From Capitulum mitella (taxonomy: Eukaryota; Arthropoda; Thecostraca; Pollicipedomorpha; Pollicipedidae), in NCBI GenBank assembly GCA_030062745.1, contig CP099839.1:37900816-37964815 (forward strand): a stretch of DNA of 64,000 bases. Direction: 5' to 3'. Under the pieces are notes generated by a model. It had not been told where the DNA came from, made no database searches, and worked only from the letters and a program-made list of their open reading frames with translations. Below, one piece after another: positions 26,101 through 37,460 of the stretch; position 1 is the first letter of the stretch; each line of letters starts with the position of its first letter. The position numbers and the translations under genes were made by a program.

Positions 26101-27839
26101 GATTTCACAGATTTCGAGAAACTGGTGGCGTCTGTCGAACGTTGCGGATGACCGGCGTGGAGATATCGACCTTTGCAATGTTGTGTAACATTCCGTTGAA
26201 ATGTGCAACATGGGACAAAAAATTGGCAAAAAACAAAAAATAGCTTATAGGGCCGTCCAGAACTGTCAAATGGAGGTAACTAGCGCCCTCGTGGTATTCC
26301 GAGTTTGAAACTACGAAATGGTGCGACGTTGCATGTGCATGACAACTGGGGCCATTTCAAAGCTTTTGTTGTGCCCAAGACTGTTCCAAAATGTCTTTAT
26401 TAGAATCCCCGTGTCAAGTGAACCAGGAAATATGTAACATGTATCAGCATGACACCTTAAACGGATGTCAAATTTAACCCAGGCTGTGACCTTGACCTTG
26501 CACGACCTTGGGACAGACGACACAGCATGACATAAAGCTGCCAGGAACAAATTGCCACGCAAACTTCAAGCTCGGTCTGTTTTCATTTCGCTTGGGCTTC
26601 TCTGGAGAAAAAGACCATTTTTCGTCTCTGACTTGACCTTAACGTCATCAGTGACCCGAAAGTAAAAAACTGCATATCACGGGACCACGAGGTTCAGCAC
26701 TGCCAATTGGCGTTTGAATCGGCCGAATCAAACAAAATCGAGCCGGACGATTGGTTCTCGAGATGGGCAGGGGAGCCAACCACCACCCTCCCTCCCCCCC
26801 CACCCCGGTCAAAGGATATTATCCGTCAATGTTGGGTTAAGAGGAAGGACGCACCAGCAGCAGTTGCAGCAGGATACGCAGGGCCTACACAATTTCAAAA
26901 CATAAGCAGTGAATCTGACAGCACCAACGGTTTTGTGCGGGGTGGCAAAACGGAGCCCAACGCATCCTAAGACGACAAGCGTTTCAGCACGAACCAAGAA
27001 GCCTGTTTCTTGGTCCGACATAGGAATAAATATTGCCAGTGCTAAAAATAAAACATTTTATCGCAAGAAACAGATTCAAAATATTCCGCACACGTCATAA
27101 CCAGACATGTGCCGAGATCCCAATGGAATGCAGGTTATCCTCGATTTGCGTCGGATCCTACGCTGGCCAGGTAAGTGTTGCGTCACCCGGGCTCCGCTTT
27201 GATCCGGAGGGACTTGGGCCGAAATGACGTGAAGACCCTCCCAAATCAACAAGGAGTTGCATACAACATGGGGATAACCTAAAGTGCACCGGAATCCAGA
27301 CACATATATGGTCATAACCTATTCAAAGCTTGCGAAATCCATCCCAACATCTCCCCCTCTCCCCCCCTTACAGCGGTTGGGCACCTCCCGATGGATGGAT
27401 GGATGGATCATACTCGGATGGACACGCCCGTGACTGAAAGGCCAATCGAAACACGAAATCATCGCTCAGAATTTCTCGGCAGTTCACGTGGCCATACCAC
27501 GCATGGCCAGACAGCGCATTTGACGGATCGTCCAAGCATACACTGACTGATGGTAGAAGTGCACATATAGATACACATTAGACTGAGCAACAGTCAAACG
27601 CACCTTGATCCCAAACATCACCCTTTAAAACCATCTGGGTCCAATTTTTCAAGAAATTACCATAACCGGATATTTTCTAATACCAGAAACGGCAAAGATC
27701 GTTTGTGACAAGGGACGGTGGCCAACGTCCTCGCACGAGGTACCGCGAGTAAGAGAAAAACGGCAAGCACTTCCAGTTGTCAGCGGCAGAACATGACACA
27801 TATGCAAAAATGTTCCCTGTTTCTTCAAAACAAGTAGTA
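23111..27839. other. Spacer, nothing recognised
   Basis: No exon or RNA gene is supported. Several patches contain scattered TGACCT/AGGTCA words (for example 26480-26515), as do the foldback repeat at 1-3 kb and the stretch at 28.8-29.2 kb, which hints at a shared dispersed repeat family. A short GGAT run occurs at about 27390-27410. Confidence 0.35.
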
Positions 27840-27849
27840 AATTACAGAC

Positions 27850-30720
27850 TTGTGCTCTAGTCCATCGGAATCAGAATCAACTCCGGAATCGATTTAATTT
27901 CAGTCCGAGTCATAGACGCCGGAATCAGAGTCGGGGCTGAATCGCACGGTTGCCTACGAAATCAGAATTGGAATGGCTCTCGACTTTTTTTAGAAAAACA
28001 AAAATCGGTACCAAGACCCCATGACAACTACAAGGGTTAAGACATTTAGGTACATCAGGTTTCTTTCCATGGATATTAATGTAACTAAAGCTCAGGTAGC
28101 ATGCTGTGGCAATGCGTTCACTTTCTGTCTGCTTCCTACTTATTACTGATAGCATCATTTAACATTAACCCTATGACGTTGCATGGAAAGAAACGAGGTA
28201 AAAATTATGTTTGCCCCACCCCGCCCATCTCCACAGAGGTTCCACTGCACCTGAAAGAATGAATGCAAAACACAACCGAATGATTACTGCGCATGGAACA
28301 TTCAGATGTATTTTTGCAGAAATATGCCGATATGTTTATTTACACCGCAAGTTTTCTGGAAAGTTAACGCGCCTCGCAAACAGTTTCGTCAGTTCAAGCG
28401 AGACTGGATCGGAATGGGGAGGCCCATTTTCCTGACATTTTCTGAAATGAACAGCCAGAAGGGCTGCTGGATGTTACAAACCGCGTTGGCAGAATGCTTT
28501 CCAAACATGCCTCCTCTCCTTCTCGAACCTCATACTTATCCTTGTTATACAGCAACAAGAATTCCTGATTGAAGCTAGCCACTCGGAACTCAGCATCAAA
28601 TAAAAAGAAATAAAAGTAAAACTACGAACAAGACCTGCTCCGCCTAAGTCAGGGCCATTCTGTGACTTCGAAGAGAACGACATCTAGGACGGAAACTTTA
28701 ACCCGTCCCCGACTGGGGGGGGCAGCTGACCCCCCTGAGGTTTTTCTGGGACTGCGAGAGAACGAACAAACACAGAGCCACGAAACCTTGTGTACGTTTT
28801 GCTTCATCAATTTTACATCTCATGTCAAAATTTTGACCTCAGGTCAGGTCAGGTGCCTGACCTAGCTAGGGTCAAACAGACCTATATCCAAAAAAGTTTA
28901 GCGCCCTCTAACTTTTTCGCAAAACAAGATATTTCGGTAATACTTTCAGGGATTAGTGATCCTGATAGATGCAACAAATCTCCTATCTCAGATTTTTCGG
29001 AATTTTCAGGGTCATTGACCTAAGGTCAAGCCCATTTTTAAGGCATGTCGTTTTTTCGGAAACTGACGGAATATTTCATAACGTTTTTAACGTGAAGTGA
29101 AGCACACATCTCGTTATCGTCATTGGGCAAAGCATCAATGACTTCCCGCCATTGACCTGAGGTCAGGTCACGAATAACTGTAGTGAGCCAAAATGTACCA
29201 CCGTCAAAATCGACGATGAATTACTCAGAATGGGTAGAAGATGGCAGAACTAGCTTGCACAGACGTAAATAATACCAAGAACCTCAAAAAGTTTGAAAAA
29301 TTGCATATTTTGGAAATAAACAGGCTCTCGCGAATAAAGCTCCGCCAATTGTGTAGATTGGTAACTAATTAATTTTTCCAGAATTTAAGCACGAAAAACC
29401 ATCACAAGAACCACGAAGATCAATCAAACTTACATAGATCGTCTTTTTTCGCGAAAATAAAGGAACGCTAAAATTAGTTCCCGTCAATTTGTTACCGCAT
29501 ACGGCTGCGGCGCACGTCAACAGCTGGCGCGAGAATTGCCGTGTCTTTAACTCAACGTTTCGGCGTATATATTGAACAAATCTGGGAAACTAGACGTGTA
29601 TCGGCATCCGCGGACTTTTACTTGTGCGCTGCTGCCTTTACCTATGGGTTATTAGTCACAGCCATTGAGATTCAGGCCATTTCTCGGTCTCATGCAGTCG
29701 GCTATGAGAAAACATATATAGGGCGTAAATTGCTTACATATTATCTAAAACTAAAAATGAGACCAGTTTCGAGCTCTACTCGTCACAAGCTTTCCAACGG
29801 TATGCTTATTTTTATCGTGCGACCAACCGTTCGTGAGTTAGAGGGGGCGGCCAACTGCCCCACCCCAGTCGCGCATGTTCGAAACGGACCGACGGTTGTG
29901 CGCGGGTTAACACCCAGGTCCATTATCGCACTTCACATGAAATGCTAGCTGACGAAATCTACAACTCTTCAAACTTTGGGTTTCCCTCGGCTGACCGTCG
30001 CAGGAAAACAGACGAACGCGGGGATTTCTCGTCTGTAATCCAAGTGACATCAGCGTCGTATCGGCCGGCTCTCGAGGGCAGTCAAGCCACATCTTACAGG
30101 GCTTCACATCCCACGACCACGCAGTCAGCAGGCGTCAGACAGCATTCACCGTCCGGCAGGTCTCCGAGACCACGGAATCAGCAGGCGTCAGACAGCATCC
30201 AACGTCCGACAGATCTTCGACGCCATATTAGAGGGCGTCAGACGTCCTCCACCGGGCAGTGGGTCCGCGCTCCGCTCAAACTCGGACATTTCGCAACGCA
30301 ATAGTTCTAGTGGGAAGGCAATCAAGAGCCAGCCGTCGGCGTAGGAAGCCGTACCACAACGCTGCCCACCGACAGGTTCTTCCGAGTGGTGGACAAAACC
30401 TTTCTGACGCCAGACTTCTGCTTGATGCCACTTCGGGGGAATCAATTCAAATCCGATTCATGGCTTGCCGAATCGATTTTGATTCTGACTCGACACCATT
30501 TTCCAAAGCTGAATTGATTCCGATTCCGACTCCAAAAGAAAATGATTCAATTCCGGAGTCGATTACACTAAGATCCATTGTACTGAATGAAGCCAACTGA
30601 ATCGATTCCAGCTCTGATTCCGTAGACAACCGTGAGATTTAACTCCGACTCTGATCCCAGCACTTATCAGTGGAACCGAAACGGAACTGATTGCAGAGTC
30701 GATTTTGATCCGGATGGAAA
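27850..30720. mobile_element. Possible non-autonomous DNA element with GATTCCGA subterminal repeats
   Basis: The left side (27855-27945) is rich in GGAATCAGAATC-like words. The right side (about 30430-30720) carries the reverse-complement words GATTCCGATTCC and GAGTCGATT many times. Opposed clusters of the same short motif are typical of hAT-like subterminal regions. I cannot define terminal inverted repeats or target duplications, and no transposase is visible between. The two clusters could also be unrelated low-complexity repeats. Confidence 0.3.
30118..30290 (+). repeat. Short tandem repeat, about three degenerate copies
   Basis: The word CAGCAGGCGTCAGACAGCAT occurs at about 30126 and 30179, and a third related GGGCGTCAGACG copy at about 30232. 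Each is followed by a similar CCGTCCGRCAG stretch, giving a period of about 53 bp. Confidence 0.7.
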
Positions 30721-31212
30721 CGAAGCATACATCTACATGACGCAGGCGACTTTTCCACCGGGTGCTACTTACAAATCGCGGAACAAGCATAATAAAACCA
30801 AAATATATGTCGAAGTTTCCATGCGATCAAGGAAAACTAGATCCAGCTGGAACCAGGCTGTCCAAAACACGGACAACCGCAAACTACCATTTAACCAATA
30901 CGCAGCTTGTTTTCTCCAGGAAGGATTCAATCACTGCGGTCGGCACACACGTGTGTCCTCGCACAAAGTCCTCGCAATAAACGCCGCATCCGGTTGACAC
31001 ACACGTTGCTGTGGTCCGACTTTGAGGGCTGGCCCACAAACAAACGAAATACCGACCGACCAGCCGTCAAGAGCAGGGCTCCAAAAGGCGGCGGGGCGAG
31101 GGCAGGAGGTGGCAGCCACCAACCATTACATTAACCAATTCCTGCCGACCGGCTGATGCCCCTTCTCAACGAGACCGACTCCTGGGCCGGCGTTCGCACG
31201 TGGTGCGGCCGA

Positions 31213-31262
31213 GTGACATCACGCCCCGGCGCCGCTATCGAGGCGCCCGGGCGTGATGTCAC
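31213..31262. other. Near-perfect 50-bp hairpin with TGACATCA arms
   Basis: Arms of about 20 bp, beginning GTGACATCACGCCC and ending with its complement GGGCGTGATGTCAC, flank a loop of about nine bases. Each arm contains a CRE-like TGACATCA. It sits in a GC-rich island (31160-31610). Confidence 0.8.
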
Positions 31263-33700
31263 GAGGCCAGTCGATATGTCGAGTCACATGTCGAGGCCGG
31301 TCCGACGCCGCCGGCGCAGCGCCGGGCCGGCCGGCGAAGGGCCGCTCCGGCCCGCCGCCGCCGCGCGGTGTTTCCCCGTGACTGACGCGCCACGCAGCGC
31401 CGTCGTGAGTCAGCGGCGCCCCACCCTCGGCGGAGGCCCTCCAGCGCGGCGGCGGCACCGGACGGGCCCCATTCGGTCACCGCCTGATCGGCACCGGCGG
31501 CCTCCTTCCAGACCTGTCACGGCACGAGCCGTCGAGTGGGCGCGGGCCGCCGACGGCGGACACCGGCGGCTGCTCCCTGCACTATCCCGGCCGTGACCGG
31601 GGCAGACGTCCCCTCCGTGAGGAGTCATTAGCGCTGATCCCTTGCTGTCGTCCCCTTCGAAATGTGCATTTCGTAATGTCCCTCCAGGCTGTTTCCAACT
31701 GTTGTCCCTCTACAAGACGCTCTTAGGGCCGACAGCCCTGCGCCCTGTCCTGGGCTGCTTCCCTTGGGGGTGACCCGTACCACGTACCGCCGGCTCCTCT
31801 GGTAGGGTCCGCCTGGTGGCGTCATCACTCCGAGCCGTCCCGGACTGGGACCGGTCGCACCCGGCGGCCAGACGGCGGCTGGACGCCGGGCAGGGCCGCC
31901 GCTCCTGGTCCAGGCCCCACAGCCTCGGGCAGCGCTGGAGCGGCCGCCCGCCGCCCGTCGACTGAATCACACCGCTGACGTCACGGCCTCCGGGCCGGCC
32001 GCGCCGGGTCACGACGCAGTTGCCGAAACAGGGGGGGGGGGGACCGGTCCGGAGGGTGCGCACGTCACTGGCGCCGGCGCCACGGAACAGGCGGCCCGAG
32101 AGGCGCCGGCCGCATGACGGGGGCCCCGGAGGAGGCGCAGATCGATGTGTAAGACGGGGAAGGTGCTACACGGGGCCACATTCCAGGCCGCTTGATGACG
32201 CAGTTTCACTCGCTGGAATGACGAGGGAGAACCAAGGCCACCTGCCGCTGCACTTCCACGAACCACGAGTGATTCAGCGAAGATCTGCGGGCCGTGCCGC
32301 ACGTTCTTGGTGTCGGCGCGCGAACGCGTGCAGAGAAGATCGGCAGAATGGCGCCGGGATTGAAGACATGAAAGCCAATTACCGTTTGTCTGACGAGACA
32401 TCCATTCGCTAATACCACAAACGCATTCCAGTGTCGGGTGAAAGTGGCCACTGCCACCGCGTCGCAGCAACTTTTAACTAGGCCAGCCGACGTCGCACGT
32501 GACGCGCAAGTCAGCTGAAATGGACCGGCGGCGCTCACGCTCACGGACCGGCCGGGCGGCGTCCACTCGGCGCCGGAAGCTCTCCCGCGGCGCCGGCCGG
32601 CGTCCGGAGAGCTCGCCTGACGGCACCGGAGGCGCCTGAGCTCCGGCCCGGCCACTGGCCGCCGCGGGCACGCAGGCTCCGACCCTCGGCCAGAGCGAGC
32701 CGCCGGGGTCAGGGGACGGCCCGCGCCCGGCCCAGGGGCGGGGCGCCGGCGCCGGCGCTGAACCGCTGATGTCAGCCGTGGCGTGATCGACAACTGAGCC
32801 GCGTATATCTTCCGGGTGCGGACGTGTCAACAGGAGCCAATTCAAATGAAGTGCGCGATAGCAGACCCTCGTCCGGTGGCATCAACTCTGGTGATTTTGT
32901 AACCACTCAGGCATGCATAAATTATTACGGCTGCGTACCTCCTCCACAAAGACAAAACTGCCCATCCCTTTGATCTTGCAGCACGTAATGCGGTGTTGGT
33001 GCGAAACCTCCGGCATTCTGTTTTCCCAAGCCGGGATGATGAAATTAAACGCAGTGACCATATTCGCGAACATGGATGCCAGGCTCCGTTCAGAGAAACT
33101 GTCGGCAGCCCACCGTTGGTGACGTCATCTTTACCAACGACCATCCTTGCGTCCACTTTCCTTGTTGGACAGGCTGATGTCATTGATGCACCAGGATAAT
33201 GTACGCCTGAGCCGCCGGGAACCGAAAATAGTAACACTACGTCAAACCTTTGCTCCCCATCCCACCGTTTGCCTGCCTGGATTATATCACGCGGTTTTTT
33301 TACGTCCGCGCCGGCGTAAAAATGGCCTTACGAACGACAAAGGACGGTGCGCGGGGGAAGAAAGCACTCAAAACGTGCCAGCGTTTCTCGGTGTCAACCC
33401 TGTTTCATACACTGGTCAGACTACGGCACAGTCGAGCTTACGAGAATTCTTAGTAGTCTGCATTCATACATCATGTACTCGGATACGTGATCCTATGGCA
33501 AGCGATACATCAGACACTGGTACAATCCACAAAGCCCTATTTAACCCTCGCCAGTATTCGCCACTTGGCCACCATCGTCGGTACGGGGGGGTTAGACTGG
33601 TGAGACCCTCAAGCCATTTCCAATCCTAAAATGATGAGCGATAAAAAAACAAGTGTGCTTTAGTCTAAGCTTCACAACGATATCCAGTCTGACCCTTTAA
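31263..33700. other. GC-rich islands at 31.2-32.8 kb, then a plain spacer
   Basis: Islands lie at about 31160-31610, 31800-32160 and 32520-32770, each with frames open on both strands and no recognisable protein. The interval 32800-33700 shows nothing I can support. Confidence 0.35.
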
Positions 33701-36390
33701 GTCAATGGCCTTACAGAATACAGGGAACCTAAAAGGATGCCATGTCAGTGGAGTCTGGTTCCCACTGGACCCAATGTGAAGTAACCAACAGGGCATTTCT
33801 GAAAAAAAGCCATAACAATTTATGACAATGACGAGAGACTGAAACTGTTATTACTGTGCAAATCCGCGTTTCCGATTGTTCCATAACCACTCCGTAATAA
33901 ATAAAAGGCAAAAAAAGGTCTGTGACCTCAAAACAAGATTTGATCTGGAACGACATTGACCCAAGTTAGGATCCAGGCGCAGATGCCACTAATACCATGG
34001 AAGGCACTGGTGTATAGGATTAATTAAGACTGAGTACCATAAACTACTTGAAACATTTGTTATACGATGACCGCCACATTATCATGGCCTCCAAAAGGCA
34101 GTTAGAGGTCAGTGACCTGTCCAAGGACCTGACCTGACCTGACCTGAGTGACCTGACCTTTAACTGCCATGTGGTACCCAGATAGATTCCCAGCTCAGCT
34201 ACAGAAAATTTAAGAGCCATTCCAGGGCAACTCATCAAAAATTTTCAGGGGACTACAATGACCCTTCCATACTGGCCACAGTCAAACCTGCCTTTGTAGC
34301 ACAAAGCCTCAACTCTCTGCATGTTTTCTTTTCCAGAATCCACTGGGAGAATGAAAAGAACTTGAATCAACTATAAATTATACTTATGCTGCATTTTTGA
34401 AAGGAAAGCATTAAATCAAAATATAATGTACCATTAAGCATAAAATAACATGTGAATAATGCAAAAATGGTATAATGCAAGGTAAATGAGTTATATGCAT
34501 CACTGCAAAATCAAAGTCAAAGTTCCATAAAAAAAGAAAAGGAAAATTAGATGAGACAGGACAAGACTGCACCACATCTAACAGATTACTAAACTGTGTT
34601 ATGAGCATAAAGACAATAATTTAGGAAACCTCAAAGGAATTTTGACATGGACAACTTAAAAGCAGTTTTCTTTCAACATCCATGCATGGCACCTTTCATT
34701 CCTTTTCATGTTTTCCCAACACTCCACAGAAAAATCACGTTCAGTTCCTTTCTTAAACACTGGCCAAAGCAAGAACATACAATATTCCTGCCAATACCAG
34801 CACTATCAAGGCAGACAAGTCCCAGAATTAATTCACATGGCTGAGAAGGAATGTGAAGCAATGAATGGCATGAAACACCTTTCACACACTTCTTGACTGG
34901 CAAAGGAACAGCTTTCTAGCCTTCCTACAAAGCTATTGTAAAGATGTACAGCTATGCTATGCAATTCTGAACAGCTAAATCACATACATATTTCATGACT
35001 GATTCCAAATTCAGGGTAATACCACATGTGTTGAGCTTAGGCAGGTACTGAAAACATGGTCATATAGAGGGATGTAGCCAAGGGAGCCATAGCGACCATG
35101 CCCCCTCCCCCTTAGCCAAGCAGTCTACATTAAATATATAGCAATTTTGTGCAAAAATGGAGCAATGATCATATATATGCTGCAAAAGCAAACATTGCAT
35201 GAATTCCCTGTGGGTTAAAAATAAGGCTAGTTACATAAAATTTCTGCTTTTTCATATAAATTTCTTCATATGCCAGTCACAGTTGACAAAAGTTGACATT
35301 TGGCCCTTGCATGAGGCCAATCTTCACTACAAGCCTGGACTATATATATATATCCAAATGTTTTGAAAATCACTGCCAAATTCATTTTTGACCCAAAGAA
35401 TATGCATGAAACTAAAAAATTCTCATATTCCAGTAGTTAATATGCATGAAACTAAAAAAATCTCATATTCCAGTACTTCTTTCTTATCAAGTTCTTTTAC
35501 AGATCATCAAAAGATATGTGGATGCATGTATCATGTTATTAGTGTGAATTTCTGTTCAATGCAACATCATACAATACAGTTCCTTCCCACAAAATTCCAT
35601 TAAACCCCAAATTTGTGTCATAGCATGCATTTTCAAATATTATGTACTTGAATGTGCACATTTAAAATCATGTATATGCATCATCTATATTGGGAAGTAT
35701 ATGTGTGCAAAATACCAGACCAACCACACCACAGATTAATCTGTATACAGTGTAGAATAAACCAGTACACTAAAAGTGTACCACTGTAAGACAAAAGAAC
35801 ACATGGTCAACAAGAAGTATGGCAGATCTGAAGTCTGGTAAAAAACGAATTTCATACATTCTTCTCTAATTACCAACACAGTAAAGAATATTGAATGTTC
35901 TTTCTTGTGGTACCCAACCATCATTCCTCCAACAATACCAACAAAATTATAACAACACATGCCATACTCTGCCACCATGGTGGTTGACTGATAAAGAACA
36001 ACAGTGTTCCACAGCAAAAAAATGTAGTGTTTCCAAAGTTAGCATTTTTCATGCTGGCCATTCAAAGCTATAATGCACATATATTAAAAATGTAAATGAC
36101 ATCATATACATGTAACATATTCGATAGCTATACTTTGCTTGTAACAAAATTTCTGAAATATATGCAACCAGGTGCTTTTTAATGACCATTCCTTCAAAAT
36201 ATCACACATTTTTATTCATGTCACCTGTTTAACAGGTACCTAGTCAATAAACCAAATTGTTGTTAACATGCCAAACCTGAGGTCAATACAAAAGCTAATG
36301 TCGAATTCTGCAAAAAAATCTGTTTTAAAAATGCTGCCGTTATTTTCACCATTTTTAAAACATCCATGCACGAAATAAGGAGGTACTCAC
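33701..36390 (-). other. AT-rich stretch, probably first intron of the gene starting at 36526
   Basis: Composition drops sharply compared with the neighbouring islands and open frames are short, as expected of intron. A short TGACC array (about 34129-34160) is present. A two-copy tandem repeat occurs at about 35400-35480 (ATATGCATGAAACTAAAAAA words). The assignment as intron follows from the donor site at 36389-36390 and is an inference. Confidence 0.35.
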
Positions 36391-36526
36391 CTAACTGTGA
36401 TGGGAAGGTCCGACCCCATCTCTGAAGTTGCCTCTTAATCTGTTTTCCTTCATGAGCACACGCCCCTTTGCAGTCCTCCATAAATGATATGACAAGCTGT
36501 GATATGTCCGGCTCCACGCTTTCCAT
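36391..36526 (-). CDS. Putative first coding exon of an unrecognised gene (45 codons)
   Basis: On the minus strand an ATG at 36526 opens a frame of 45 codons plus one base. It ends at a strong donor, AG followed by GTGAGT (intron begins 36390). An in-frame stop lies twelve bases upstream of the ATG, so this would be a true first coding exon. A GC-rich, promoter-like stretch (36540-36700) precedes it. The peptide starts MESVEPDISQLVISF and contains a Cys-containing, basic segment ending RWGRTFPSQL. I do not recognise the family and cannot find the next exon in the AT-rich stretch below. The COG8 poly(A) signal is only about 550 bp upstream, so the two genes would be tandem on the same strand. 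Confidence 0.4.
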
Positions 36527-37078
36527 ACAGGACCCCTAACTTGTGACTAACCCGACCCGGCGGGACCGGGAGCCACTTCCCCCTCCACCCTCACCCGCCG
36601 GCCGCGATTTCGCAGAAATTTTAGCAATCGACCTCCGGATTTGTCGCAGGTGAGTCACATTGTGTTGAAAATCCAAATATGGCGCCATCTTGCGTTGACG
36701 ACTTGAATGTTTAGTGTCAGTCATCTCCACAATGTGCCACTTGGCGAAATACCATGTAATTGCTGTACGTTGTTGATATGCCCATTTTCATGACCGACTT
36801 GAGAACTGTACATTTCGTATATTCAAAGCTGAACGTTTTGCATTTACGTGAAAAGACTGGGATGTGCCTGCAATGGCATCCACCTGACAACTTTCCTTGA
36901 CTACTGAAATGAACTTTAAGAGAGTACTTACAACCAAGCTCAAGGAGCACATCTGAAACGGTTTCCTCAGTATGATCAAGGGCATGGATCATAAGTTTCT
37001 ATTTCATATACAGAAAGTCCACTTTAGAGTCGCTGATGTTCCAACAGTTAAAAACACTCAAAAAATGCTTCAAATGAC

Positions 37079-37084
37079 TTTATT
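37079..37084 (-). terminator. COG8: Candidate COG8 polyadenylation signal (AATAAA)
   Basis: TTTATT on the plus strand is AATAAA on the minus strand. It lies about 375 bases downstream of the COG8 stop codon, with no better signal seen closer. Confidence 0.45.
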
Positions 37085-37460
37085 ACCAATGTATTTTTAC
37101 AAAGGTTTCAGTGAAAATTTCCTTAAACATCACAATCACGAAACAAGGCATAACATCATGCAAGCAGTGTTCCAGCGATGGAAAGTTGGAAAAATCGACA
37201 CCAAATTACCTTGGGACCGAACTGATACACCATATCATCGTCGTACCACCCAAACACGTTGGGCGATTATCAAAACAAATAACAATCGCCTACGACGGCT
37301 CAACACATCACCAGTGCTCCAACCAACCAGCGTCACGTTGCCGACACACAGCAAACTCGCCCAAACACCCCAGCGCGGCCGACTTCCGCCCTCTCGGGCG
37401 GCCGCTGTCGGCCGCTCTGGCCCGCTCTCGGAGCCGCCGCAGCCGCCCGGGCCGGACCGG

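Noticed and set aside
36932-36992. Minus-strand ATG with 20 codons and a GTAAGT donor
   Set aside because: It would need a following exon that starts with two bases; the 36526 exon does not fit that phase and has its own upstream stop.
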